A stretch of DNA of 33,024 bases, taken from the NCBI GenBank assembly GCA_023150095.1, contig JAKLLO010000037.1:1-33024 (forward strand). The letters run 5' to 3'. A program made the translations under genes and the position numbers. The notes under the pieces were generated by a model. It had not been told where the DNA came from. It searched no databases and saw nothing but the letters and a program-made list of their open reading frames with translations. This stretch comes from Zoogloea sp. (GTDB lineage: Bacteria; Pseudomonadota; Gammaproteobacteria; Burkholderiales; Rhodocyclaceae). Numbering within the stretch: position 1 is the first letter of the stretch; each line of letters starts with the position of its first letter. Positions 9,281 to 16,740 of the stretch are shown in pieces.

Positions 9281-10381
9281 CTACATCTGGTTGGACTCCA
9301 CGCGCCGAAGGACTGACGCACAGTCCTTCAACACCTCGTCCAACGTCAGCACCTCCTCAATGTGATGGGCACCCGGCGTCAGACGGGCGGCCAGCAGCGT
9401 GCGAGCCACCTTGGCCGCCACCGCAGCCGTGCATGTCGCTTCCCCGTCCCCGGCAACGGCCCAACTCGCGCGATCACCAGCCTGGCTGAGTGCATCGACC
9501 TGAACCATGAATCCACTGCCACCCACCGGCGCATGCGCCGCCACCCAAGCCAGCGACTTCGCCAAGCCGTACGCCGGCAGCCAACGCCGCACGCGCAAGC
9601 GCGCCATCCAGGCAAAGGCCTGTGTCACCAGCCGCGAATCGAAACACAGCCAGGTGGCGGCCGACTGCAGCGTCAGCGTCCGTGGCAGCGTGTGCTGGTC
9701 CGAGAAGTCGAAGCGGTAGGCAGTTCTTCGGCCATGGGGCGCCGCAAGCCATACCGGCCGCGCCTCGCCGAAGGCGCGAACAGCCCGCTGCCCGGCAGTT
9801 GTCTGGACCGTGAACGCAGTCCCCAACCGGTCCAGCGTCCAGCGGATGGCGGCCAGTCCGTGGACCTCCCCTGCGCCCAGCAGCACCGTGATATCGGCGT
9901 GCCGCAGCGGCCCCAGGCGGTCGCGGGCTTCGCGCACCAGCAGATTGGTAAGCCCCGGCGCGACACCGACGCTCAGGACCGCGCTGGAGCGCCGCAGCGC
10001 GTCTGCCATCCATTGGCTCCGCACGGCGTCCAACACTGAAGCCGTGGCCGAGATGTCGACATAGTGAATGTCTGTGGCCTGGCACTGCATGGCGATCCGC
10101 GGGCTCGCTTCTTCAACGCAGTTGACCACCACGGTCACCCGGTGCGGCGAGGCCTCGGGCGCAAGCAAGCTTCTCTCCCCCAAGGCCACCGCCGTGGCCC
10201 GAGGGCCAAGGGCCTGGCAGAACCCACGAGCCCGCTCCAGGCTGCGCCCGGCGACCAGCACATGACAGCGGCTGTCGCGCAGCAGGGTGCGGACGATACC
10301 GCCTCCCACCGCGCCATAGCCGCCAATGACCAATACCGCCGGGTCGGCGCCTTCGGTCGTGGCATTCGTCGTGTTCGTCAT
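9281..10381 (-). CDS. Saccharopine dehydrogenase-like NAD(P)-dependent reductase (PchK- or opine-dehydrogenase-like)
   Basis: The 366-residue protein has a Rossmann fold at its start, VLVIGGYGAVGGGIVRTLL (about 15-33), with an Arg-containing second strand (VAGRSLERA) suggesting NADPH preference. The segments VVVNCVEEASPR, HYVDISATASVLDAV and SVGVAPGLTNLLVREA are typical of the saccharopine dehydrogenase superfamily. Known siderophore-associated members are the thiazoline reductase PchK of enantio-pyochelin and, more distantly, opine dehydrogenases such as CntM. The ATG at 10381 overlaps the stop of the permease gene (ATGA), so it is the fourth gene of the receptor operon. The frame stays open far upstream (to 11104), but that part is a shadow of the permease. 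A role in making, reducing or remodelling a metallophore fits the context; the substrate is unknown. Confidence 0.77.
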   Translation of the reverse strand: MTNTTNATTEGADPAVLVIGGYGAVGGGIVRTLLRDSRCHVLVAGRSLERARGFCQALGPRATAVALGERSLLAPEASPHRVTVVVNCVEEASPRIAMQCQATDIHYVDISATASVLDAVRSQWMADALRRSSAVLSVGVAPGLTNLLVREARDRLGPLRHADITVLLGAGEVHGLAAIRWTLDRLGTAFTVQTTAGQRAVRAFGEARPVWLAAPHGRRTAYRFDFSDQHTLPRTLTLQSAATWLCFDSRLVTQAFAWMARLRVRRWLPAYGLAKSLAWVAAHAPVGGSGFMVQVDALSQAGDRASWAVAGDGEATCTAAVAAKVARTLLAARLTPGAHHIEEVLTLDEVLKDCASVLRRVESNQM

Positions 10382-11652
10382 GATGTTGGATGCCCTCGTC
10401 GCAGACAGCGGCGCCCGGCCAGCGCTGTGCACAGGGCTCCCGCCGCCAGAGCTCCCAGCATCGCCGCGTCGCCAAAGCGGTCGAGCAGCAGGCCCGCCAA
10501 GGGTGGCACCCCGACTCGGCACAGCGAGAACAGCCCGGCCTGCAGGCCGTAGTCGAGCACCCGGTGGCGATCGCGGGAGAACTCCATCATCAAGGCGAAC
10601 GCGAGTGATGAAGCCAACCCCATCGCCAGGGCCAGCGCCGCGCTGCCCGCCAGCAATCCCAACATGCCAACCTGAAAAACCAGGGCAGCGGCAAGCAGCC
10701 CCAAGGCCAGCACATTGGCCCATGCCGACAGCCACGCCGCCGACATCAGGCGCTCGCGCCGCACCCAGCCTGCCGCGAGGCTGGCACCCGCGCCCAAGGC
10801 CCCGCCCCCCAAACCTGCAACCACCGCCACCTGCCCGGCCGGCAGTCCATGATCCAGCAGCAGCGGCTTGAGAAACACCCACGCGGCCGCGACGAAGGGA
10901 AACTGCCCGACCAGCAGCAGAGTCCAGGCTGGAGCACCCGGCTGCCGGAAGAAACCCTGCCAGACGCGCCAGGGCGCCTGCTCCGGCTCGGGGGACACCG
11001 GGGGCATCACGCACACTGGCGCTCCGGCGCGGCGGCCCAGCACCGCCACCACGACCAAGGCGCTCAGCACGCACGCCGCCAGAATCATGAAGGGCAGCGC
11101 CCAACCCCTAGCCTGTTGGACCAGCAACATGGCCCCTCCCCCCACGACCGCGCCCGCGAAGGTGGCTGCGGCTCGGATGCCGCCAGCCAGCGGCCGGGCC
11201 TGTGGCGGCAACAGCCCGATGGCCAGCGCCTGCACCGGGATGTCGGCCCAGGTGGACAGCAGCGCCGCCAGCAAGGCCAGCGCGAAGAGCGTGGCCTTGC
11301 CCGCCTGATCACCGGCCACCGCCATGGCCAGCAGGCACAGCGCGAATCCGCCGCCCGTCAGCCACGCCCAGCGCAGCCAGGCATGTATCCCGGACGACTG
11401 CGCGGACGGCAGGCCGGACGGCGAGTTGAACGGCACGGGGGCCGGCCAGCGTTCCACCGGAATCGCCAGCAGCGCCTTGAACACCGCGGGCAGGCCGGCG
11501 AGTTGGAAGAGGCCGATCTCCGTACCCGACCAGCCCTGCTGGCGCATGACCAGCGGCAACCCCAGCCAGAGGTAGATGGCTGGCGCCGTCAGCGCGAAGT
11601 TCACCCACCCGAACAGCGCTTGTTGGACGCCAAGGCGCAGCCTGCTGCTCAT
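10378..11652 (-). CDS. MFS transporter, FptX/RhtX/AmpG-like siderophore permease
   Basis: The 424-residue integral membrane protein has about 12 hydrophobic segments and a central cytoplasmic loop (about 215-240, Pro/Glu/Arg-rich). The first loop reads LVMRQQGWSGTEIGLFQLAG, resembling the RhtX/FptX and AmpG branch of the major facilitator superfamily. In that branch single-component inner-membrane permeases import ferri-siderophores such as pyochelin. The ATG at 11652 overlaps the stop of the methyltransferase gene (ATGA), and its own stop overlaps the reductase start in the same way, so the three genes are translationally coupled. With a TonB receptor first in the operon, import is the simplest role; export of a product, as suggested for some siderophore-linked MFS proteins, is the alternative. 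The start is fixed by the overlap. Confidence 0.82.
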   Translation of the reverse strand: MSSRLRLGVQQALFGWVNFALTAPAIYLWLGLPLVMRQQGWSGTEIGLFQLAGLPAVFKALLAIPVERWPAPVPFNSPSGLPSAQSSGIHAWLRWAWLTGGGFALCLLAMAVAGDQAGKATLFALALLAALLSTWADIPVQALAIGLLPPQARPLAGGIRAAATFAGAVVGGGAMLLVQQARGWALPFMILAACVLSALVVVAVLGRRAGAPVCVMPPVSPEPEQAPWRVWQGFFRQPGAPAWTLLLVGQFPFVAAAWVFLKPLLLDHGLPAGQVAVVAGLGGGALGAGASLAAGWVRRERLMSAAWLSAWANVLALGLLAAALVFQVGMLGLLAGSAALALAMGLASSLAFALMMEFSRDRHRVLDYGLQAGLFSLCRVGVPPLAGLLLDRFGDAAMLGALAAGALCTALAGRRCLRRGHPTS

Positions 11653-12746
11653 GGCGCAGCCCGCCGGGCCACGACGACCTGCTGCACGGCCATCGGAAAC
11701 TGGCCGGACGCGAACTGCTCGATGCGCTCGAAGCCGACACGCGCCATGGCGGCGGCCAGTTCGCCCTCGCGCGTGACCTGTCGCTCGAGCATGCGCAGCG
11801 GCAGATACCACGGCACCACGCTGCGCGCCGCCTCCCGGGCCTGCGGCAGCTCCGCCTGCACCGCCACCAGCACGCCGCCGGGCTGCAGGGCGGCGAGGAT
11901 CTTGCGCAAGGCCACGTCGATGTCCGGAACGAAGTGCAGCACCGAAGAACACCAGATGAGATCGTAGCCCGACCCGATGTCGTCAGTGGCCAGGCTGCCC
12001 CCCAGCGTGGACAGCCGACCGCCGAGGCCTTTCGCGGCGATGTTGTCGGCCGCCACAGCCACCGTTTCGGGGAAGTCGAACACGACACCCTGAAGGTCCG
12101 AGTGCCGCTCGACCAGGGCGATGGCCACCAGGCCCGGGCCGCCACCCAGGTCGAGCAGCAGCCGGGCCCGGTCAAATTCCGGCAGGTGCGTCATCACCTC
12201 AACGGCGGCCGGCGCCGTCACTGCGCGCTGCTCCTGGGCGATCTGCACCCGCGCCGCGGCCGCCCATTGCGCTGCGCCGCCGGATGGTCCGTGGTCGGCC
12301 GGGAGTGGAAGCTTGGCGGCGCTCGGCCCGTGGCGAACGTGCTCGCCCAGGCTGTCGACGAAGCCGCGCATCGAACGCAGCCGGAACAGCCAGGCCTTGG
12401 CGCAGGACAAGTCCGAGCCGTGGGCAAGGTAGGTCCGCACGCCCGTTTCGAGACGATAGCTCGGGGCGTCATCGGTGGCGCCGTCATCATCGACCTGGCC
12501 TTCATCGCCTCCAGGAAAATCGCGCGCCAACACGCCCATGCTCCACAAGAGCTCCAGCAGATGGGCGGTGCCGACGGGGTGCAGCTGCAGGCGTTGCGCC
12601 AACGTCGCGGCGGGGGTCGGCTGCTCCAAGGCATCCAGGGCGTCCAGCACGCCAAGCTCTACGGCGAGCCGCAATCCTTCGGCCTGAACGGGGGCCACCG
12701 CCAGATCCCACCAGCGGCGTAGGTCATGGGTTTGTTCGAGACTCAT
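11649..12746 (-). CDS. SAM-dependent methyltransferase, acetylserotonin O-methyltransferase-like fold
   Basis: The 365-residue protein has an N-terminal winged-helix dimerisation domain (about 1-100, including ELGVLDALDALEQPTPAATLA) and a C-terminal Rossmann methyltransferase domain. SAM motif I LLLDLGGGPGLVAIAL lies near 212, the acidic loop VFDFPETVAVA near 240, and LIWCSSVLHFVPD near 280. This is the layout of plant- and polyketide-type O-methyltransferases. An AGGAG about 8 nt before the ATG supports the start. It lies 19 bp after the TonB receptor stop and overlaps the permease start by ATGA. A tailoring methylation of a metallophore is the natural inference. A 3-amino-3-carboxypropyl transfer as in nicotianamine-like synthases is conceivable, but the sequence gives no evidence for it. 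Confidence 0.82.
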   Translation of the reverse strand: MSLEQTHDLRRWWDLAVAPVQAEGLRLAVELGVLDALDALEQPTPAATLAQRLQLHPVGTAHLLELLWSMGVLARDFPGGDEGQVDDDGATDDAPSYRLETGVRTYLAHGSDLSCAKAWLFRLRSMRGFVDSLGEHVRHGPSAAKLPLPADHGPSGGAAQWAAAARVQIAQEQRAVTAPAAVEVMTHLPEFDRARLLLDLGGGPGLVAIALVERHSDLQGVVFDFPETVAVAADNIAAKGLGGRLSTLGGSLATDDIGSGYDLIWCSSVLHFVPDIDVALRKILAALQPGGVLVAVQAELPQAREAARSVVPWYLPLRMLERQVTREGELAAAMARVGFERIEQFASGQFPMAVQQVVVARRAAP

Positions 12747-12765
12747 GAAGTCAGCTCCTGGTCGA

Positions 12766-14760
12766 TCAAAGACGGAAGGTCAGCCGCAGCCCGGCTTCAC
12801 GGGGCGGGCTGTAGAGGGTGATCGTGCTTGCTGGAAAGCCGACCACGTCGTAGTGCTTGTCGGCGGCGTTGTTGACGTAGGCGGTCAGCTCGGCGCGGGT
12901 CCACACGTAACCGGCCGCCAGGTTGACGACGCCATACCCCGCCCGCTTGTTGGCCGGCGTGTTGGCCGCATCGACATAGACCTTGCCGGCCCCGACGACC
13001 TGTGCCTGCGCGAACCAGCCCGAGGGCGCGTCGTAGCGCACGCCGAGATGGCCATTGACGTCTGGGGCAAAGGGGTTGCGCTTGCCGGCGTGGTCGCTGC
13101 TGCCATCGCGGAACTCGCGGAAACGCGTGCGGTTCAGTCCAAGAGCCGCCTGCATCTGCCAACCGCTGCCGATCAGCCAGCGCAGTTCGGCCTCGGCACC
13201 GGTCGAACGGGCAGACGCCGCGTTGGTCATGAACACCTGGCCGGGCACCGCGCCCATCTGCTGAACCTGCATGTCGTCGATGTCCATGCGGTAGACAGCC
13301 GTGCTGTAGCGCACGCGGCGGTTCAGCAGGTGGCCCTTGGCGCCGACCTCGAAGGCCCGCACCTTCTCGGGCTCATAGCGGCGCTGGACCTCGGGTGCGA
13401 AGGCATTGAATCCCCCCGCCCGAAAGCCGTCGGACACGCTGGCGTACAGCTGTGCTGCGGGCTGCCACTCGTATTGCAACGCGAGCTTGGGGCTGGCATG
13501 CGTCCAGGTGCGGGACAACTCGCTGTTGCCGGCCAGCGCAAAGCGTATCTCGTCACGCTCGATCCGCAGGCCGGCCTGGACTGACCACTGCGCCGCCAGC
13601 GGCACGTCCCAGTGGGTGAAGATGGCAGCGGAGTTCCCCTTCTGCGTCGCCCGTGTGCGCGTCAGCGCGAGCGGCGTCTTCTGCTCGAAGTTCAAGGTGT
13701 TGTCGTCGCCATCGAGATAGAGGCCGGCCAGCCAGCGAGCGTCACCGGCCCTCCCCTCCAGGCGCAGCTCCTGCGACAGGGTCTTGAAGTGATAGTCACG
13801 GCCCAGGTGCAGCAGATCGGCCGGCTGGAAGTCGGTGTCCTGCTGAATGCGGTCGAAGTACTCGTTGCTCGCCGTAATGGAACGCAGGCGCAGGTCGGCG
13901 GCGAGTTCGTGGGCAATGTCCAGCGACGCCGAGCGGGCCTTGGAGCGGTTCCAGCTCGCGGTGCCGGAGCGCACGGTTTCCCGCTTGCCGCCGGTCGGCC
14001 CCCACAGCGATCCGCCGTCGTCATGCTCACGCTGACTGAAGCGCAACGTGGCGTCCGTCCGTGCATCGGGCGTCCAGCGCAAGGCCACGCGCCCGCCCTT
14101 GCGCTCGCGGTCGTCTTCCTTGCGGCCGCTGTAGGTGTTGTCGATGAAGCCGTCCTGCCGGGAGAATTCGCCTGCCACGCCCAGGAAAAGTGTGTTCTCC
14201 ACCAGGGCCCGGCTGGCGTCGAAGCGCAGGGCCTGCTTGTCACGGCTACCCAGGTCGAGCGAGACGGCGGCATACGGCGCATTGCCCGGGCGGCGGGTGA
14301 CGATGTTGACCACACCGGCCTCGGCGTTGCGTCCATAGAGCGTCGACTGCGGACCGCGCAGCACCTCCACGCGCTCCACCCCCAGCAGCGCATCGTCGAA
14401 GCCGAGCCCGCGCAGTGTCGCCACACCGTCCACCACCAGCGCGGTGGACGACGAGAAGGACGTGACGTTGGCCGACAGCCCGCGCATCACCGGCGGTTGC
14501 GCGCCCGACTGCCCCATGGTCTGAAACGTGAAGCCGGGAGTCATCGCGGCCACGCCATCCAGGCCGCGCACGCCATTGGCCTCGAGCTCCTCGCCGTCAA
14601 AGACGGACACGCTGGCGGGCACACGCTCAAGCGCTTGCGACTGCTTGTTCACCGTGACCGTGACGGCCGGCAACTCGTGCTCCGGTTCATTCGCGGGCTG
14701 CGCCGCGGCCGGCAGGGCCGTCATCATCAGCGGTAGCAGCCCCAAGTATCGGGTGGGCAT
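12766..14760 (-). CDS. TonB-dependent outer-membrane receptor, FyuA/pesticin-receptor-like
   Basis: The 664-residue protein begins with a signal peptide (MPTRYLGLLPLMMTALPAAA, cleaved near residue 20) and a candidate TonB box ELPAVTVTV. A plug domain follows with VEVLRGPQSTLYGRNAEAG and VVNIVTRRPG. The barrel contains the conserved LYASVSDGFRAGGFNAF and ends in a C-terminal aromatic or hydrophobic strand, LRLTFRL. These features match the FyuA-like branch of iron-complex receptors, which take up thiazoline-type siderophores such as yersiniabactin. AAGGAGAA about 8 nt upstream supports the ATG at 14760; the longer open frame upstream is spurious. It is the first gene of the four-gene operon and is divergent from the AraC regulator, with a Fur-type box between them. 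The ligand is predicted only by analogy. Confidence 0.9.
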   Translation of the reverse strand: MPTRYLGLLPLMMTALPAAAQPANEPEHELPAVTVTVNKQSQALERVPASVSVFDGEELEANGVRGLDGVAAMTPGFTFQTMGQSGAQPPVMRGLSANVTSFSSSTALVVDGVATLRGLGFDDALLGVERVEVLRGPQSTLYGRNAEAGVVNIVTRRPGNAPYAAVSLDLGSRDKQALRFDASRALVENTLFLGVAGEFSRQDGFIDNTYSGRKEDDRERKGGRVALRWTPDARTDATLRFSQREHDDGGSLWGPTGGKRETVRSGTASWNRSKARSASLDIAHELAADLRLRSITASNEYFDRIQQDTDFQPADLLHLGRDYHFKTLSQELRLEGRAGDARWLAGLYLDGDDNTLNFEQKTPLALTRTRATQKGNSAAIFTHWDVPLAAQWSVQAGLRIERDEIRFALAGNSELSRTWTHASPKLALQYEWQPAAQLYASVSDGFRAGGFNAFAPEVQRRYEPEKVRAFEVGAKGHLLNRRVRYSTAVYRMDIDDMQVQQMGAVPGQVFMTNAASARSTGAEAELRWLIGSGWQMQAALGLNRTRFREFRDGSSDHAGKRNPFAPDVNGHLGVRYDAPSGWFAQAQVVGAGKVYVDAANTPANKRAGYGVVNLAAGYVWTRAELTAYVNNAADKHYDVVGFPASTITLYSPPREAGLRLTFRL

Positions 14761-14805
14761 GGGTCGTTCTCCTTGAGTTTCAGACGATTTCCATGTTAAG
14801 AATGA

Positions 14806-14822
14806 ATGAGAATGGTTCTCAT
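14806..14822. promoter_or_regulatory. Fur-type operator between receptor operon and AraC gene
   Basis: The sequence ATGAGAATGGTTCTCAT is a perfect 7-3-7 palindrome (ATGAGAA/TTCTCAT) with the GAGAAT...TTCTC core seen in many bacterial Fur boxes. It sits in the 93-bp divergent region, 46 bp before the receptor ATG and 32 bp before the chosen AraC ATG, so Fur binding could repress both directions. Its first bases form an ATG in frame with the AraC gene that would put the operator inside the coding sequence, which argues against that start. Confidence 0.7.
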
Positions 14823-14853
14823 ACAACTTCATTGGAATTCGGGAGGGATTCGT

Positions 14854-15759
14854 ATGCAAACGGGAGGAAGGCCAGGCGCCATGGCCGATGAGGCGTCCTT
14901 GCCCGGTCGCCCTGGCGACTGCTGGATCGAGCGGACCACGCTCGACGACGGGCTGACGGTGGTGCGCTCGCACTACCAGCCGGCGCGGGATCTCGCGGAA
15001 GCGTCCGTCCAGGACGTCGCCGGGCCGACACTGGTGATCACCTACGGCTTGTCCGGCGAGTCCGGCTTCGTGGCCGAAGATGGGTCCAGCCTGCGCTTTG
15101 GCGCCGGGCGCACCACCCTCGCGGCCTTTGCGCACACGCGAGGTGAGCGGCGCTTCCGGGCGCAGACGGCCGTGCGCCAGCTGAGGCTGGTGCTCAACGG
15201 CCGCGCGCTCGAGCGCTATCTCGGCGAGGCGGCCATTGCACACCTGGCCAGTCGCAAAGGGATTCGCCTGCTGGACGAGCACCCCACGACGGCTGGGTGC
15301 CGCGCCCTGCTCTATCCGCTGCTGTCGCCCGGCGCCGCGACGCCTGTGGACCGCCACATCGCCGCCCTCACCCTGGCGGCGGAGCATCTGCGCCCGCTCA
15401 TGCCGGCCTCGGCACCCGCCTCTTCATCTCTGCGCCTGAGCACGGCCGACATCGAGAAACTCGCCCGAGCCCGAGATCTGATGCAGAACCACATGGACCG
15501 TGCGCTGACGATTCCATACCTAAGCGCTGCGGTCGGTCTCAACGAGTGCAAGTTCAAGCAGGGGTTTCGTGAGATCTACGGCACCCCACCCCACCAGTTC
15601 CTGCTTGAACTGCGCATGCAGCATGCACGAGCGCTGCTGCAGTCCGGATGCCAGGTGGCACAGGCCGCCTATGCGGTTGGGTACCGCCACCCGGCCAGTT
15701 TCAGCGCGGCCTTTACTCGGCACTTCGGGCACGTGCCCAAGTCGGTGGGTCAGAGTTGA
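14854..15759 (+). CDS. AraC-family regulator, PchR/YbtA-like
   Basis: The 301-residue protein has an N-terminal ligand-sensing half without strong motifs and a C-terminal AraC double helix-turn-helix (about 205-301). The latter has ALTIPYLSAAVGLNECKFKQG as the first HTH, then YGTPPHQFLLELRMQHARALL and AAYAVGYRHPASFSAAFTRHFG as the second. The KFKQGFREIYGTPPHQFL pattern is characteristic of PchR-like regulators, which activate pyochelin or yersiniabactin uptake genes when the ferri-siderophore is present. The ATG at 14854 is preceded by GGGAGGG at a good distance; the in-frame ATG at 14806 lies inside the Fur box. It is divergent from the receptor operon and is its most likely activator. The inducer is probably the metallophore imported by that system (inference). 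Confidence 0.85.
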   Translation: MQTGGRPGAMADEASLPGRPGDCWIERTTLDDGLTVVRSHYQPARDLAEASVQDVAGPTLVITYGLSGESGFVAEDGSSLRFGAGRTTLAAFAHTRGERRFRAQTAVRQLRLVLNGRALERYLGEAAIAHLASRKGIRLLDEHPTTAGCRALLYPLLSPGAATPVDRHIAALTLAAEHLRPLMPASAPASSSLRLSTADIEKLARARDLMQNHMDRALTIPYLSAAVGLNECKFKQGFREIYGTPPHQFLLELRMQHARALLQSGCQVAQAAYAVGYRHPASFSAAFTRHFGHVPKSVGQS

Positions 15760-15778
15760 CATCACCAGGCGGGAGGGC

Positions 15779-15809
15779 TTGACTTCGAGCGCACTCGAAC
15801 TTTCAGAAT
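15779..15809 (+). promoter_or_regulatory. MerR-type autoregulated promoter with 19-bp spacer and inverted repeat
   Basis: A -35 element TTGACT (15779-15784) and a -10 element CAGAAT (15804-15809) are separated by 19 bp, the over-long spacer typical of MerR-controlled promoters. The spacer contains the perfect 6-4-6 inverted repeat TTCGAGCGCACTCGAA (15784-15799). The MerR ATG at 15817 starts only 7 nt past the -10, so transcription should begin at or next to the start codon and the mRNA would be leaderless; no Shine-Dalgarno sequence is present. Confidence 0.75.
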
Positions 15810-15816
15810 CCTCCCC

Positions 15817-16293
15817 ATGGCATCCCTCCTGACCATCGCCGAAGTCGCCGAACGCACCGGCCTGACGGCTCACACCCTGCGCTACTACGAGCGCGCCGGG
15901 CTGATCGTGCCTGTGGCCCGCGCGCCCGGCGGCCAGCGTCGCTACTCGGCCTCGGACCTGGACTGGATTGGATTCCTGCTGCGCCTGCGCGAGACCCAGA
16001 TGCCCATCGGGCAGATGCAGGCTTTCGCCCAACTCCGCAGCGAAGGGAAGGTCACCGCACCCGAGCGGCGCGAGATGCTGGAACAGCACATCGCGCAGGT
16101 GCTCGCTTCGATCGACGCCATGCAGCGCGCCGCCCAGGCGCTGCACGCCAAGATCGAGCACTACCGGGATCTCGAGGCTTCCCTTCGCTGCGAACCTGAG
16201 TCCCGTAAGGAAAACGCCCATGACCCTAAAAACCAATCCCCGCTACCACCGCGGCCTGGACAAGCTGCGAGAAATCGACGGCCAGGCCGGTGA
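15817..16293 (+). CDS. MerR-family transcriptional regulator
   Basis: The 158-residue protein opens with a MerR winged HTH: LTIAEVAERTGLTAHTLRYYERAGLI, then GGQRRYSASDLDWIGFLLRL (to about residue 55). A dimerisation helix follows (about 80-115, including EMLEQHIAQVLASIDAMQ). No cysteine cluster for metal sensing is seen in the C-terminal part, which argues against a metal sensor and for an organic or stress signal. The start is set by the leaderless promoter described at 15779-15809. The last 25 or so residues (after CEPESRKENA) look non-conserved and overlap the next gene by 74 nt, suggesting loss of an earlier stop codon. The regulator probably controls itself and the downstream carboxymuconolactone-decarboxylase-like gene. 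Confidence 0.85.
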   Translation: MASLLTIAEVAERTGLTAHTLRYYERAGLIVPVARAPGGQRRYSASDLDWIGFLLRLRETQMPIGQMQAFAQLRSEGKVTAPERREMLEQHIAQVLASIDAMQRAAQALHAKIEHYRDLEASLRCEPESRKENAHDPKNQSPLPPRPGQAARNRRPGR

Positions 16294-16624
16294 GCGCGTC
16301 GTCGCCAGCCTCGCCGACATCGCGCCCGACTTCGCCCGCTACCTGATCGAGTTCCCCTTCGGCGACATCTACTCCCGTCCCGGGCTCGACCTGCGCAGCC
16401 GCGAGATCGCCGTAGTGGCAGCACTCACCGCGATGGGCAATGCCATGCCGCAACTCAGGGTCCATCTCCACGGAGCGCTGAACGTTGGCGTCACGCGGGA
16501 GGAGATCGTCGAGGTGATCATGCAGATGGCGGTCTATGCCGGATTTCCGGCGGCCCTCAACGGCCTGGGCGCCGCCCGTGAGGTCTTCGCGATCGTGGGC
16601 GCGGAAGGCGACCCGCCGGCATAA
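16220..16624 (+). CDS. Carboxymuconolactone decarboxylase-like protein
   Basis: The 134-residue protein contains the compact helical CMD fold, with SREIAVVAALTAMGNAMPQL, HLHGALNVGVTREEIVEVI and AVYAGFPAALNGLGAAREVF. These match the small single-domain gamma-carboxymuconolactone decarboxylase group. The CxxC of the AhpD peroxidase branch is absent, so peroxidase activity is unlikely. AAGGAAAA about 8 nt upstream supports the ATG at 16220. It overlaps the MerR gene by 74 nt in another frame and is presumably co-transcribed. Such proteins often accompany MerR regulators that respond to aldehydes or other electrophiles, so a stress or detoxification role is more likely than aromatic catabolism here. 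No pathway partner is visible. Confidence 0.82.
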   Translation: MTLKTNPRYHRGLDKLREIDGQAGERVVASLADIAPDFARYLIEFPFGDIYSRPGLDLRSREIAVVAALTAMGNAMPQLRVHLHGALNVGVTREEIVEVIMQMAVYAGFPAALNGLGAAREVFAIVGAEGDPPA

Positions 16625-16740
16625 GACACAGTCGGCACAGCCCCCGTCTTTATCGGATCACTCCACCGCCACCTTGCCGAACACGGACTCGAACAGCATG
16701 GTTCCGTCCACGCCAGTGTCGTGAATCGGATTCGATCGCT

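Noticed and set aside
10382..11104. An N-terminal extension of about 241 residues to the saccharopine-dehydrogenase-like protein
   Set aside because: It is an out-of-frame reading of the permease gene; the Rossmann motif begins just after the ATG at 10381, which overlaps the permease stop.
16660..16740. Minus-strand frame ending GTMLFESVFGKVAVE that resembles the tail of an oxidoreductase
   Set aside because: It could be a remnant of a lost gene, but the visible segment is about 25 residues with no diagnostic motif and lies partly in the fur frame shadow.
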